Both the position numbers and the translations under genes were made by a program. Below the pieces are notes generated by a model. The model saw nothing but the letters and a program-made list of their open reading frames with translations, made no database searches and was not told where the DNA came from. This document shows, piece by piece, positions 55,269-64,000 of a stretch of 64,000 nt of DNA. Every line of letters begins with the position of its first letter. The stretch's first letter is position 1. Source of the DNA: ZAX-1 sp046533095 (GTDB lineage: Bacteria; Bacillota; Clostridia; Lachnospirales; Lachnospiraceae); assembly GCA_046533095.1 (NCBI GenBank), contig JAJQRA010000033.1, positions 101,989 through 165,988 on the forward strand. The letters are read 5' to 3'.

Positions 55269-55880
55269 TTAGGTTTGCCGTTCGGCATCTATCGTAGTCC
55301 TTTGGAATGGATCATCTTCCTCTATGGGGTTCTCTCGCTCTTCCGGTGGCATCAATTCGTTGCGGTTGTTGTTTATGGTTTCATAGCAGCTTTGCAGTGC
55401 ATTTAACATGCTTTCGGTTCTTGCCTTCGTTGTTTCCATCGAATGCCCAATAATGCCTTCTAAATTTTTCAACATATCATCCGTATATTGAATCGCACCA
55501 AAGCGGAAGCTGTTTGCATCTACGACTGCATTGTCTACAATCCCTTGCGCCTGAGCAGTTGCCGCCATTACAATTTCTTCTGCTTGGGCATAGGCCTGCT
55601 GTATAATCTCATGCTCATTAATAAGCTCCGTAGTATGAATCTGTGCCTTTGCCACGATTTCATCTGCCTTTTGCTTTGCGTTCGCTAAAATAGCCTCCTG
55701 GTTCGAAATAATCTTTTGGTAACGTTTGATTTCATCCGGAGTTTTCATACGTAATTCGGTCAAAAGTTCGTCTATTTCTTCTTTGTTCACGATGATTTTA
55801 GTATTGGAAAGAGTTTGGTATTTACAGTTGTTTATGTATTCTTCAATCTCTTCAATGATTTGTTCTATTCTACTGCTCAT
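55269..55880 (-). CDS. coiled-coil protein, function unknown
   Basis: The 203-residue protein is almost entirely helical and rich in Glu, Gln and Ala, with a long coiled coil (about 50-185, QEAILANAKQKADEIVAKAQ). It resembles DivIVA-like or V-ATPase-subunit-H-labelled proteins found near coaD in related clostridia. No catalytic motif is visible. AAGGAGCGAGGATT precedes the ATG. It follows coaD in the same orientation by 12 bases and is probably co-transcribed. Confidence 0.75.
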   Translation of the reverse strand: MSSRIEQIIEEIEEYINNCKYQTLSNTKIIVNKEEIDELLTELRMKTPDEIKRYQKIISNQEAILANAKQKADEIVAKAQIHTTELINEHEIIQQAYAQAEEIVMAATAQAQGIVDNAVVDANSFRFGAIQYTDDMLKNLEGIIGHSMETTKARTESMLNALQSCYETINNNRNELMPPEERENPIEEDDPFQRTTIDAERQT

Positions 55881-55892
55881 AATCCTCGCTCC

Positions 55893-56420
55893 TTATTTCT
55901 TATATTTCTCATAAATCCGTTCAATGAGCTGACTCGGTACAAAATGGGAAATATCCCCCTCATAAGATGCTACTTCTTTTACAATCGTTGAACTTAAATA
56001 CGCATACTCCAAACTAGTCGTCAAAAATATTGTATCAATTTCAGGATTTATAATGTGGTTTGTCTGAGCAATCTGTAATTCATATTCAAAATCAGTGACT
56101 GCCCGAAGGCCTCGAATAATCATAGATGCTTCCATTTTCTTCGTATAATCAATTAAAAGCCCATCAAAATATGTGATTTTCACATTATCAATCGCTGTTG
56201 TCATCTCTTCTAACATACTAACACGTTCTTCCACTGAAAACAATGGATTTTTTGCACTGTTATTTAAAACTGCAACAATTAATTCATCTACTATTTTTGC
56301 TGATCGCTCAATCATATCAATATGACCATAGGTAACCGGGTCAAAACTGCCCGGATAAATTGCCCTTTTTGGAATTCCAGCTGGTAGTTCGTTCGTTTTT
56401 CTCTCTTTATTGCCGTTCAA
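55893..56420 (-). CDS. coaD: phosphopantetheine adenylyltransferase
   Basis: The 175-residue enzyme makes dephospho-CoA from 4'-phosphopantetheine and ATP. It has [20 protein letters not shown] (the T/HxGH nucleotidyl-transfer motif) and the [16 protein letters not shown] motif with ISSTxxR-type residues. About 18 residues precede the usual start; no internal start codon is available, and a TTG at 56420 after GGGGGTAAGAACAAG is the likely initiation site. Confidence 0.93.
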   Translation of the reverse strand: MNGNKERKTNELPAGIPKRAIYPGSFDPVTYGHIDMIERSAKIVDELIVAVLNNSAKNPLFSVEERVSMLEEMTTAIDNVKITYFDGLLIDYTKKMEASMIIRGLRAVTDFEYELQIAQTNHIINPEIDTIFLTTSLEYAYLSSTIVKEVASYEGDISHFVPSQLIERIYEKYKK

Positions 56421-56446
56421 CTTGTTCTTACCCCCGTAAAATTGCT

Positions 56447-56998
56447 CTATTTCGATAAAAAAATATGAGCATTGGTTTTATACTTCTTTTCTTTTGTAAT
56501 CTGATAGCCAAGATCTTCGATAAAGGCAAGATCCATATGGAGTGGAATTTCCACAATCAGAAGCGTATTTTCATGAATCAATTGGGAGTTTGCGAAATAG
56601 TACAAGACTTCCCGATAAAGCATTGTATTTTCATAAGGCGGATCCATAAAAACCAAATCAAATTGGTAGCGGCCTTCCATGCGGTGCAAAGCCGACAGCA
56701 CATCCATGTGAAATAAAGTGCATTTTTCTGTAAATTTTGTAAATTCAATATTGTCTTTGATACAATCCGCCGCCTTTTTGTCGTTTTCTACAAATACTGC
56801 CTGTGCAGAACCTCGGCTTACGGCCTCAAGGCCGATTCCACCGCTTCCGGCAAATAAATCCAAAAAAACCGAATCCGGCAACTGCGTTTGAATCATATTA
56901 AACAACGTTTCTTTGATTCGGTCAGTCGTTGGCCTTGTAGCAGGCCCTTTTGGCGCTTTTAAATGCAAACTTCTTGCTTTTCCTGCAATGATCCTCAT
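56447..56998 (-). CDS. rsmD: 16S rRNA (guanine966-N2)-methyltransferase
   Basis: The 183-residue protein starts [10 protein letters not shown] and has [18 protein letters not shown], the SAM loop [19 protein letters not shown] and the catalytic FMDPPYE. These define RsmD. It lies directly upstream of coaD, the usual arrangement in Firmicutes. Confidence 0.95.
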   Translation of the reverse strand: MRIIAGKARSLHLKAPKGPATRPTTDRIKETLFNMIQTQLPDSVFLDLFAGSGGIGLEAVSRGSAQAVFVENDKKAADCIKDNIEFTKFTEKCTLFHMDVLSALHRMEGRYQFDLVFMDPPYENTMLYREVLYYFANSQLIHENTLLIVEIPLHMDLAFIEDLGYQITKEKKYKTNAHIFLSK

Positions 56999-57023
56999 TC
57001 TTTTATCCCAATCTGTGGTATAT

Positions 57024-57125
57024 CTTTGATTTCCTTCGCATCATTTTAATAAGACCGTCTATCCGTGTAGCCTATCATCGACGCCACTTATCCCTTTGAT
57101 TTCCTTCACATTATTTTAATAAGAC
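57024..57125. repeat. 70-bp tandem copy of the cinA 3' end
   Basis: CTTTGATTTCCTTC(G/A)CAT(C/T)(A/T)TTTTAATAAGAC begins at 57024 and 57094. The right-hand copy covers the cinA stop codon; the left lies in the gap before rsmD. Confidence 0.85.
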
Positions 57126-58361
57126 GCTCCGCAAGAAGGTCAGTGCATTCACAACACAAGATTCTCTGATTTTGCTACGGTTTCCAGATAAATGATAGCG
57201 CTTTGCCACTGTGCTCCCTTTAAAACTACAGCCAATATAGACAAGTCCTACCGGTTTTTCGCTCGTACCGCCATCCGGTCCGGCAATACCGGTAATGGAT
57301 ATGCAAACATCGGCACCTGCTGCTTTCGCACCCCCGCTTGCCATTGCAATTGCCGTTTCTTCACTCACTGTTCCATGCCTGTCTATCGTTTCTTTCGGTA
57401 CACCAAGAAGTTTTTCCTTTGCCTCATTCGAATAGGTGACATGTCCTTCTTTAAATATATCGGAAACACCGGCTACATTTACGAGGCGTCCGGCAAGCAA
57501 TCCTCCGGTGCAGGATTCCGCTGTTGCCAATGTTAAATTTTGTTCCTTTAACAGTTTTACAATGCTAGATTCCAGTGTCACTTTTTCGTCATTTGTGTAG
57601 ATGAATGAACCAAACCGTTTATAGAGTTCTTGTTCTAACGGGGCAATCAAGGCATAGGCAGCCGTTTCATTTTCTGCCTTTGCCGTTAGCCGCAGATGTA
57701 CTTCTCCGGTTTTCGCATAGGGTGCAACCGTCGGGTTTGTTTGCGCGTCAATCAAATCCAAGATTTGTGTTTCAGCCATGCTTTCACCGATCCCACATAG
57801 CTTTATCATTTTAGAGCAGATGGTTTCCGGCTGTAGGCTGTGCAGATAAGGCACTACTTGATTTTCAAACATGGGGATCAGTTCATTTGGAGGCCCCGGC
57901 AATAGGATCATCCTTGTTTCTTTCGTAGACGTTTCCCCACTTTCTATAATGATGCCCGGTGCAGTTCCATTTTCATTATAAAGAACAATGCTTCCCTTTG
58001 GCACCATTGCCTGCTTCCAATTGTTTTGCGTGATTTCTCCATGGTACTTCATTAAGAGCGTTCTAATATTTTCCTTTGCCTTCTCATCTTCTACAAGCGC
58101 AACCCCCATGACATCGGCAGCTGTTTCCTTTGTTAAATCATCTTTTGTCGGACCTAATCCCCCACAAAGGATAATAATATCAGAACGTTCTTTCGAGCAT
58201 GTTAAAAGTTCTGCCAAACGCTCTTTGTTATCTCCTACCACACTTTGGTAATACATAGAAAGCCCTAGGATTGCACATTTTTCCGACATATATGCTGCAT
58301 TTGTATTGACGATGTTGCCAAGAAGAAGTTCGGTTCCAACGCAAACGAGTTCTACTGTCAT
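57111..58361 (-). CDS. cinA: CinA-family competence/damage-inducible protein
   Basis: The 416-residue protein has an N-terminal MoaB-like domain (VELVCVGTELLLGNIVNTNA, GGLGPTKDDLTKE) and a C-terminal nicotinamide-nucleotide amidase domain (TLATAESCTGGLLAGRL with the catalytic Ser, ITGIAGPDGGT). CinA proteins recycle pyridine nucleotides (deamidation of NMN). The ATG at 58361 follows TTGGAGAAAAAAT. It follows pgsA by 23 bases. Confidence 0.94.
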   Translation of the reverse strand: MTVELVCVGTELLLGNIVNTNAAYMSEKCAILGLSMYYQSVVGDNKERLAELLTCSKERSDIIILCGGLGPTKDDLTKETAADVMGVALVEDEKAKENIRTLLMKYHGEITQNNWKQAMVPKGSIVLYNENGTAPGIIIESGETSTKETRMILLPGPPNELIPMFENQVVPYLHSLQPETICSKMIKLCGIGESMAETQILDLIDAQTNPTVAPYAKTGEVHLRLTAKAENETAAYALIAPLEQELYKRFGSFIYTNDEKVTLESSIVKLLKEQNLTLATAESCTGGLLAGRLVNVAGVSDIFKEGHVTYSNEAKEKLLGVPKETIDRHGTVSEETAIAMASGGAKAAGADVCISITGIAGPDGGTSEKPVGLVYIGCSFKGSTVAKRYHLSGNRSKIRESCVVNALTFLRSVLLK

Positions 58362-58384
58362 ATTTTTTCTCCAATCTATCCCTA

Positions 58385-58927
58385 TCATTTCTGTTCTTTT
58401 AGTATGTCCTTATTTTTATAAATATAGTCTATCAGCGATATAACTGTCAAAATCAAAGCTACATACGTAACAGCAATACAGGCTATTTGATAGGCATTGT
58501 TATGAAAGTCTACAATCAGCATTACAATCATAATCATCTGGAACGCTGTTTTAAATTTTCCCCAATAGCTGGCCGCAATTACAATGCGGTTATCGGCTGC
58601 AATTAGTCTAAAGCCACTGATGATAAATTCACGGCTTATAATGACAACAACAATCCATGCGAAGAGGTCCCCTGTTTCCACAAGGCAAATCATTGCTGCC
58701 CCTACTAATAGTTTATCAGCAAGTGGATCCATAAATTTGCCAAAGTTTGTCACAAGATTATATTTTCTTGCAATATAGCCATCAAGAAGGTCTGTTAGGC
58801 TTGCAATCACAAATAATGCCGCTGCAATATACTTTCCTGCCGGACCAAAATCTGGAACTAGCAAAAATAGAACAAACGGTATAATTAAAATGACACGTAA
58901 AACAGTTAGTTTGTTTGGTAGATTCAT
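58385..58927 (-). CDS. pgsA: CDP-diacylglycerol-glycerol-3-phosphate phosphatidyltransferase
   Basis: The 180-residue membrane protein has the CDP-alcohol phosphotransferase motif as DLLDGYIARKYNLVTNFGKFMDPLADK (D..DG..AR....G..LD..AD) and about five membrane helices. It makes phosphatidylglycerol phosphate. NLPNKLTVLRVILIIPFVLF at the N terminus is typical of PgsA. AAAGGAGTCCCT precedes the start. Confidence 0.95.
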   Translation of the reverse strand: MNLPNKLTVLRVILIIPFVLFLLVPDFGPAGKYIAAALFVIASLTDLLDGYIARKYNLVTNFGKFMDPLADKLLVGAAMICLVETGDLFAWIVVVIISREFIISGFRLIAADNRIVIAASYWGKFKTAFQMIMIVMLIVDFHNNAYQIACIAVTYVALILTVISLIDYIYKNKDILKEQK

Positions 58928-59030
58928 AGGGACTCCTTTAAAGTTTCACGCATTTAAATTTCGTATGTTTGAATTTCGTTTCTTTTATCGCAAGGATTTC
59001 GTAGCCCCAGTATTTGGGACGATGGTCTTG

Positions 59031-60356
59031 CTATAGTTCTCCGATTAAATCATAATCTCGTGCCGCAGTAATTTTTACATTCACAAAATCCCCGGACAGC
59101 AGCACTTCATTGGTATCAAGAAAGACATATCCGTCAATATCGGGCGAGTCACGGTAGCTTCTGCCTACATATGCATGGTCTGTATCAAGTTTTCCTTCAA
59201 TCATCACAAGGAGTTCCTGTCCAATCAAAGTTTCATTCTTGTCAAATATAATTTCCTGCTGTAGTTCCATGACCTCTTCTTGGCGTAGTGCCTTTTGCTC
59301 TTCGCCAACTTGATCGCTAAATTCAGCGGCCACTGTCCCCTCTTCCAACGAATACGTAAAAGCCCCTAGACGGTCGAATTCTACTTCATTTAAAAAATAC
59401 ATCAATTCCTCATGCATGTCCTTTGTTTCTCCCGGAAACCCGCAAATTATCGTTGTACGAAGTGCAATATCCGGTATCTCGCTTCTTAAATGTGAAATAA
59501 TATTTACCAATTCTTCTTTCGTCGTCTTTCGCCCCATCCGCCTTAATAGCTCATCATTGATATGCTGTATCGGCATATCCAGATAATGACAGACTTTTTT
59601 ATTGCGTTTTATCGTTTGAATCAATTCTTCATAAATCTCCTCCGGATAGCAATATAAAATACGTATCCATCGAATTCCCTGTATTTCCTGCAAGGAATCC
59701 AGTAATTTGTGCAGTGATTTTTCGCCATATAGATCAATACCATAAAGCGTCGTTTCCTGTGCAACCAAAATAAGTTCTTTTACCCCTAATTGTGCAAGAT
59801 CCTCCGCCTGACAAAGCAATTCTTCCATCGGTACGCTGCGATAGTTCCCGCGAACCTTTGGAATAATACAGTAGGTGCAATGTTTGTCGCACCCTTCTGC
59901 AATTTTTAAATAGGCATAGTGCCCACCGGTCGTCAAGGATCGTTTCGCCAAACGTTTTTTCGATGGCAATCCTTCTAACGCGCCATATAAATGAAATTTT
60001 TCTCCTTGCAGCACCTTTTCCACGGCATTGGTAATGCTGTCATAGGAATTTGTCCCAAGTATAGCATCAACCTCTGGAATCTCTGTTTCAATTTCTGCTT
60101 GATAACGTTGTGCCAGGCAACCGGTTATAATTAGGGCCTTTAGAGTTCCTCTTTTTTTATAGTCTGCCATATGAAGGATCGTGTTGATGCTTTCTTCTTT
60201 GGCATCCTGTATAAAACAGCAAGTGTTAATGACGATCACTTCTGCCTCTTGTTCCTCCTCTGTAAAGGAATATCCGGCTTTCGCCAGCATACCCAGCATA
60301 AATTCGGTATCCACCAGATTTTTATCGCATCCTAGTGAAACAAATAGTAGTTTCAT
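59031..60356 (-). CDS. rimO: ribosomal protein S12 methylthiotransferase
   Basis: The 441-residue protein has the three MTTase parts: an N-terminal domain (FVSLGCDKNLVDTEFMLG with the first auxiliary-cluster cysteine), a radical SAM core (EGCDKHCTYCIIPKVRG) and a C-terminal TRAM domain (GQELLVMIEG to the end). The GCDKNLVD form identifies RimO, which beta-methylthiolates Asp of ribosomal protein S12. The ATG at 60356 follows AAGGGAGTTCAC. Confidence 0.95.
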   Translation of the reverse strand: MKLLFVSLGCDKNLVDTEFMLGMLAKAGYSFTEEEQEAEVIVINTCCFIQDAKEESINTILHMADYKKRGTLKALIITGCLAQRYQAEIETEIPEVDAILGTNSYDSITNAVEKVLQGEKFHLYGALEGLPSKKRLAKRSLTTGGHYAYLKIAEGCDKHCTYCIIPKVRGNYRSVPMEELLCQAEDLAQLGVKELILVAQETTLYGIDLYGEKSLHKLLDSLQEIQGIRWIRILYCYPEEIYEELIQTIKRNKKVCHYLDMPIQHINDELLRRMGRKTTKEELVNIISHLRSEIPDIALRTTIICGFPGETKDMHEELMYFLNEVEFDRLGAFTYSLEEGTVAAEFSDQVGEEQKALRQEEVMELQQEIIFDKNETLIGQELLVMIEGKLDTDHAYVGRSYRDSPDIDGYVFLDTNEVLLSGDFVNVKITAARDYDLIGEL

Positions 60357-60402
60357 GTGAACTCCCTTAAATAAATCAGAATCGTGGACAAAACATTTCA
60401 CA

Positions 60403-60657
60403 CTATTCTTCCTCTACTGCGTTTTCATCGTTTGCAACAATTTTTACTTGCCCATTGTATAGCTCTTCCACCGCAATCGAAAATGGTTTCTTCCCTGCAG
60501 AATTCTCAACCAATGGTTCTTCCCCTGCAATAATCTGCCGGGCTCTTTTTGCCGTAGCGATTACAATAGAATATCGGCTGTTAATTACTGGCTCTTCCCC
60601 GATTTCCACATCACTATTTACTACTTTCATTAAATCTGTATAAGATGGATGTAACAT
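60403..60657 (-). CDS. rpoZ: RNA polymerase omega subunit
   Basis: The 84-residue protein has MLHPSYTDLMK and NSRYSIVIATAKRARQI, the conserved omega core that clasps the beta' subunit, and a short acidic tail. It lies three bases after gmk, its usual neighbour. Confidence 0.95.
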   Translation of the reverse strand: MLHPSYTDLMKVVNSDVEIGEEPVINSRYSIVIATAKRARQIIAGEEPLVENSAGKKPFSIAVEELYNGQVKIVANDENAVEEE

Positions 60658-60660
60658 GTC

Positions 60661-61314
60661 CTACCTCTTTTCTGCCTCATTTACAAATCTTTTTAGCTCC
60701 TGCCTCATTGTTTCAATTTTAGAAATGTTCCTGCTTACTCTGGCATGTTCATTCTTTATGATAGAATGGACTTCTTTCACACATTTTTCTAAATCATCAT
60801 TAATAATGAAATAGTCGTAGCTTTCAACTCCCTGTGCCTCCTGCCAAGCACGGCTTAGACGGGATTTAATGGTTTTTGCATCTTCCGTCCCTCTTGCTAC
60901 TAAACGTTTCTTTAATTCATCCACAGTTGGTGGTGCAATAAATAAGAGCATCGTGTCAGGAAACTTCTCTTTTACCTTTAACGCACCCTGTATTTCAATT
61001 TCAAGGATAACATCTTTGCCTGCCTGCAGTTGGCTCTGCACATACTTTTTTGGCGTCCCATAGTAATTTTCTACATACTGTGCATACTCTATGAGATCGC
61101 CGGCTTCCATCATCGTTTCAAATTGCTCTTTTGATACAAAAAAATAGTCTTTCCCATCTTCTTCCCCTTGCCGAGGGTTTCTTGTGGTTGCAGAGATAGA
61201 AAGGGCATACGCTTTCTCATAGTCAGCAATGAGCCGCTTCATGATTGTACCTTTTCCCGCTCCGGAAAAACCGGATACAACAATTAATATCCCTTTTTTA
61301 AGATTGTTCATCAT
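60661..61314 (-). CDS. gmk: guanylate kinase
   Basis: The 217-residue enzyme has the P-loop VVSGFSGAGKGT, SATTRNPRQGEEDGKDYFFV (GMP site) and ILEIEIQGALKVKEKFPD. It phosphorylates GMP to GDP. Its start overlaps the remA gene by 17 bases, which suggests translational coupling. Confidence 0.97.
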   Translation of the reverse strand: MMNNLKKGILIVVSGFSGAGKGTIMKRLIADYEKAYALSISATTRNPRQGEEDGKDYFFVSKEQFETMMEAGDLIEYAQYVENYYGTPKKYVQSQLQAGKDVILEIEIQGALKVKEKFPDTMLLFIAPPTVDELKKRLVARGTEDAKTIKSRLSRAWQEAQGVESYDYFIINDDLEKCVKEVHSIIKNEHARVSRNISKIETMRQELKRFVNEAEKR

Positions 61315-61573
61315 GTTTAACCTCTAAGCCGGTTTCTTTGCCTGTAAATCTGCCTGCTAATGTATCCGGCTGCAATGCAGATAATATAATATGGTTGCTA
61401 TCGGTTAAAATAACTCCCCTCGTCCTTCTGCCCTGTGTTGCGTCAATCATACGCTCATCTTCTTTCGCCCTTTGGATCATACGTTTCGCAGGTGCAGAAT
61501 CCGGGCGGATAATCGTAATTATTTTACTTGTATTGACTACATTGCCAAATCCAATATTCATTAATTTTGCCAT
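61298..61573 (-). CDS. remA: RemA/DUF370 regulatory protein
   Basis: The 91-residue protein begins MNIGFGNVVN and has IIRPDSAPAKRMIQ and GRRTRGVILTDSNHIILSAL, which mark the RemA family. In B. subtilis RemA is a DNA-binding activator of biofilm matrix genes. In clostridia it sits between yicC and gmk, as here. Confidence 0.93.
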   Translation of the reverse strand: MAKLMNIGFGNVVNTSKIITIIRPDSAPAKRMIQRAKEDERMIDATQGRRTRGVILTDSNHIILSALQPDTLAGRFTGKETGLEVKHDEQS

Positions 61574-61614
61574 GTTGCACTCCCCATAAACTTTTTATTT
61601 ATTTCTCCCCGTTT

Positions 61615-61690
61615 TTAGCAGATGCCCTACGATAAACTTCCTTTGTTTTTTTAATTCTTTTTCCCGTTTTTAGCAGATGCCCTACAATAA
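61615..61690. repeat. 55-bp direct repeat between yicC and remA
   Basis: CCCGTTTTTAGCAGATGCCCTAC(G/A)ATAAA begins at about 61609 and 61664 in the 126-base gap after the yicC stop. It contains no coding sequence. Confidence 0.85.
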
Positions 61691-61699
61691 ATTTCCATT

Positions 61700-62578
61700 C
61701 TATTCTATATTTTGTATCTGCTCCCTTATTTTTTCAATATTTGATTTTAGGTCAATAGCAATGGTCGAAACCGTCAAGTCATTTGCTTTTGATAAAATTG
61801 TATTTGCCTCCCGGTTCATTTCCTGTGCAATAAAATCCAATTTACGACCAATGCCGCCACCCGCCGCCAAAGCTTCTTTCGTACTATTTATATGGCTCTT
61901 AAGGCGTACAGTCTCTTCGTCGGTACAAATTTTATCTGCGAAAAGAGTGATTTCTGTTACGAGCCTATTTTCATCTACCTGGACACCACCCAATAGCTCA
62001 GCAACTTTTTCTTCTAATTTTGCCCTATAATCTTTTATTATCTGTGGAGAACGTTCTTCGATTCGTTCTACACACTGTAGCATATCATCTAGCTTGTTTA
62101 TTAAGTCTTCTTTTAAATTTTCGCCTTCCTGGATTCTGGAATCCACCAGCTGGACTGCCGCCTTTGAAACTGCTTTTTTTAGTATTTCCCATAGTGCTTT
62201 TTCATCAATCGTTTGTTCCTGCATTGTTAGAACTTCTGGATAATGGGATAATTTGGTGGCGCTTAGATCATTGCAAAGGCCAAACTTCTCCGCCATCACT
62301 TGAACATATTTCACATATTCAGCGGCGATATCTTCGTTATATTTTAGATTAACCCTATCTTTTGTATCGTCCTCGTAGGAGATAAACATATCCACTTTCC
62401 CGCGCTGAATATAATGTTTCAGCAAATTACGGATGGAACCTTCAAAAAAATTTAATTTTTTTGACATCTTTATCGTCATATCCAGATACCGATGGTTTAC
62501 TGACTTCATTTCTACTGTGATTTTACGCGCTTCCTTTGTAATTTCACAGCGTCCAAAGCCAGTCATGCTTTTAATCAT
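61700..62578 (-). CDS. yicC: YicC-family endoribonuclease
   Basis: The 292-residue protein starts MIKSMTGFGR and has KSVNHRYLDM, and near the end the DUF1732 segment (GRKLDFIAQEMNREANTILSKAND). YicC proteins are endoribonucleases or regulators of RNase decay. It leads the yicC-remA-gmk-rpoZ run. GGAGTTTCT precedes the start. Confidence 0.94.
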   Translation of the reverse strand: MIKSMTGFGRCEITKEARKITVEMKSVNHRYLDMTIKMSKKLNFFEGSIRNLLKHYIQRGKVDMFISYEDDTKDRVNLKYNEDIAAEYVKYVQVMAEKFGLCNDLSATKLSHYPEVLTMQEQTIDEKALWEILKKAVSKAAVQLVDSRIQEGENLKEDLINKLDDMLQCVERIEERSPQIIKDYRAKLEEKVAELLGGVQVDENRLVTEITLFADKICTDEETVRLKSHINSTKEALAAGGGIGRKLDFIAQEMNREANTILSKANDLTVSTIAIDLKSNIEKIREQIQNIE

Positions 62579-62672
62579 AGAAACTCCTAACTATCCGCAT
62601 TGGCGAATTTAATTTTCAAACGAAACATCCTGCCTACCCTCCATACGAAAAAACATGTTCCAAATATATAAT

Positions 62673-62701
62673 ATTATAGAACAGTTGTATGAAATAGTCA
62701 A
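62673..62701 (-). promoter_or_regulatory. promoter of the yicC operon
   Basis: On the minus strand TTGACT (62696-62701) and a perfect TATAAT (62673-62678) are spaced by 17 bases, about 95 bases before yicC. The IS30 element begins some 44 bases beyond the -35 box. Confidence 0.8.
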
Positions 62702-62785
62702 ATTTTTTCTATCTATTGATCGTATTTTTGAAGATTGCAAGTTTAATTGTCGCAGATTCCAGCTAACTTTTAAATTTGATATTTG

Positions 62786-62842
62786 TGGGATTGTGAGGAT
62801 TGCTCACTCCGCTACGCTCCTTGAGCAATCCTCACAATCCCA
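62786..62842. repeat. perfect 21-bp inverted repeat at the transposase 3' end
   Basis: TGGGATTGTGAGGATTGCTCA (62786-62806) and its exact reverse complement at 62822-62842 enclose a 15-base loop. The right arm and loop encode the last residues (WDCEDC...SVAE), and the stop codon is in the left arm. It could be a terminator-like hairpin that protects the element from read-through, although no T-run follows. Confidence 0.9.
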
Positions 62843-63904
62843 CGCCGTCGCTATTTCATTGGCCGTCTTGTATCCCAAAATCTTTCGTGGGTAGTTGTTC
62901 ACCCAGTCCTCAATCTTTTGCAGTTGTTTTACCGTCAATTCCCCAATGTCCATGCCTTTTGGAACGAACCTTCGCAGAATCCGGTTGCCGTTTTCGTTGC
63001 TGCCACGTTCCCAGCTTGAGTACGGGTGGGCGTAATACACATCGCCACATTTCGCTGCTTTCTGGATTCCCACGCTGTCTAAAAACTCGTTGCCTCTGGC
63101 CGCCGTGATTGACTTGAATACATCGTCAAAATTGCCTCTGGCCCGCCGTCTGACACGTTTTATTGCCACAATTACTTCCTTTTGTGTCTTGTCCTTCACA
63201 AGCACGTAGAGCGATTGCCGCGTTTTTCGTTCTGCAAGCATCAAAATGGCCGGTTTCGTCCCTTGCTTTCCAACGACCAGATCTATCTCCCAATGCCCTT
63301 TCCCCATCCGTTCATCGGCCTCCCCTGGTCGCTTGGCTATGCTTTTCCCGCTCCTGTTATTCAGCGCAACCGTGCGGGCTTTCCTGTAGCTGCGCCTCTT
63401 CCCATCTTTCTTTGCCTACAAGTCCCTGTTGCTGATTCCGGCAAATATTTCACGGTCAATGTAGTTGTAGGCCGTCTTTGTGCAAATGCTCGTTTCAAAC
63501 CGCAGGCCCTCCACCTTTATCCGGCCGATAATCGCGTCCGGCGACCACTTTTCGTTTTTAATCTTATCCTCTATATGTGCCGCCAATGCGCGGCCGCTTC
63601 CGATTTTCAGGCCGCGCCCTTTGCGCGAAGCGTTTTCCTCGTGCCTCATCTGCGCCGTGTCGGCCTTGTATACCATTTCCACAATGTACATCGGTTCATT
63701 CTTTTTGTAGCTGGGGTTCATCCGCTTTTGCCCCACTAGCCCGAGGGGCTTCTCCCGCTCAATTATCCGCTGGGTTTTGCCAATCAGCTCCGCGATTTGG
63801 GCTGGCGCTAACCCCTGCTCTAAAAACCCCTCGATTTTGTACCTCTCTTTTTCAGTTATCTGTTTCCTTTTTGCTTCTTTTGTGCTATGATTTCCTTGTT
63901 CCAT
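62804..63904 (-). pseudogene. IS30-family transposase with one in-frame stop
   Basis: The frame from the ATG at 63904 (GGAGGAATCGAA upstream) encodes an N-terminal helix-turn-helix part (RYKIEGFLEQGLAPAQIAELIGK) and the start of the linker, then hits a TAG at 63416-63418. The same frame continues without another stop: AKKDGKRRSYRKARTVALNN, then the DDE core (GHWEIDLVVGKQG, ANEF-like ARGNEFLDS, HPYSSWERGSNENGN) to 62804. The intact product would have 366 residues, normal for IS30. A single nonsense change has probably silenced it. Confidence 0.88.
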
Positions 63905-64000
63905 TTCGATTCCTCCAGCCGCTTTTTGCTCTTCACTTAAAGCTTAGCTGGTTTGATCCCGAAATGGAACCTTTTTTATTTTTCTGCGTCAATTCATTTT

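Larger units (their letters stand above)
62745..63994. mobile_element. IS30-family insertion sequence
   Basis: Imperfect ends AATTG(T/A)CGCAGA are visible at 62745 reading inwards and at 63994 in the opposite orientation, bracketing the transposase. A further CCAGCTAA string occurs inside both ends. I could not find a matching target duplication, so the exact limits are approximate. Confidence 0.65.

Noticed and set aside
63413..63421. Recoded stop codon (pyrrolysine or selenocysteine) in the transposase
   Set aside because: TAG recoding needs pyrrolysine genes not seen here, and IS copies often carry nonsense mutations; a simple inactivating change is more likely.

Overview
The window looks like a chromosomal segment of a low-to-moderate GC Gram-positive anaerobe, most likely a member of the Lachnospiraceae (Clostridia). 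The evidence is the gene order yicC-remA-gmk-rpoZ-rimO-pgsA-cinA-rsmD-coaD, a short-form HisG working with HisZ, a HisI-HisE protein carrying an extra HisF-like domain, a groESL operon under a CIRCE operator, a Lsa/CplR-type ABC-F protein, a PD-(D/E)XK AAA-ATPase gene and a BspA-type modular surface protein. The species call is an inference from gene content; no search was run.

Layout. 1-8.9 kb: 5' end of purA, a thioesterase-LysR pair, a MATE exporter, a PfkB fructokinase, a DegV lipid-binding protein, a 2-hydroxyacyl-CoA dehydratase-type activase beside an internally deleted partner gene, a MIF-like tautomerase and a small conserved protein. 9.2-12.1 kb: signalling cluster of two REC-HD-GYP regulators around a histidine phosphotransfer protein. 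12.3-14.5 kb: groEL-groES. 14.7-23.3 kb: MarR-controlled export operon with a heterodimeric ABC exporter and a MacAB-like adaptor/ATPase/permease set. 23.6-27.6 kb: amino-acid permease, half-length UvrC-like nuclease, AraC regulator. 27.6-32.5 kb: sugar or polyol operon (aldolase, FGGY kinase, GatD-like dehydrogenase, PfkB kinase). 32.6-41.1 kb: accessory region with an ABC-F protein, IS110 and IS4 remnants, an AAA/PD-(D/E)XK gene and a 1297-residue secreted CHAP/C-type-lectin/LRR protein. 41.1-46.8 kb: hisZ-hisG-hisD-hisB-hisIE. 46.8-54 kb: recU, two pseudouridine synthases, a YgiQ radical-SAM protein, an M23 peptidase and PepD. 54.3-62.7 kb: YlbJ-like gene facing the yicC-to-coaD housekeeping run. 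62.7-64 kb: an IS30-family element whose transposase carries one in-frame stop.

The most striking feature is recurrent. At more than a dozen places a gene end has been copied in tandem with a period of about 45-106 bp. The extra copies either lie as decaying debris in the intergenic space (fructokinase, activase, hisD, hisG/hisD junction, RsuA, cinA and others) or are kept in frame as repeated peptide tails (MarR, UvrC-like, MacB-type ATPase, RluA). Two non-coding mobile elements with terminal inverted repeats and exact target duplications (8051-8193 and 54114-54262) are present. The putative promoter of the large surface protein has a run of nine C between its -35 and -10 boxes, which suggests phase variation.
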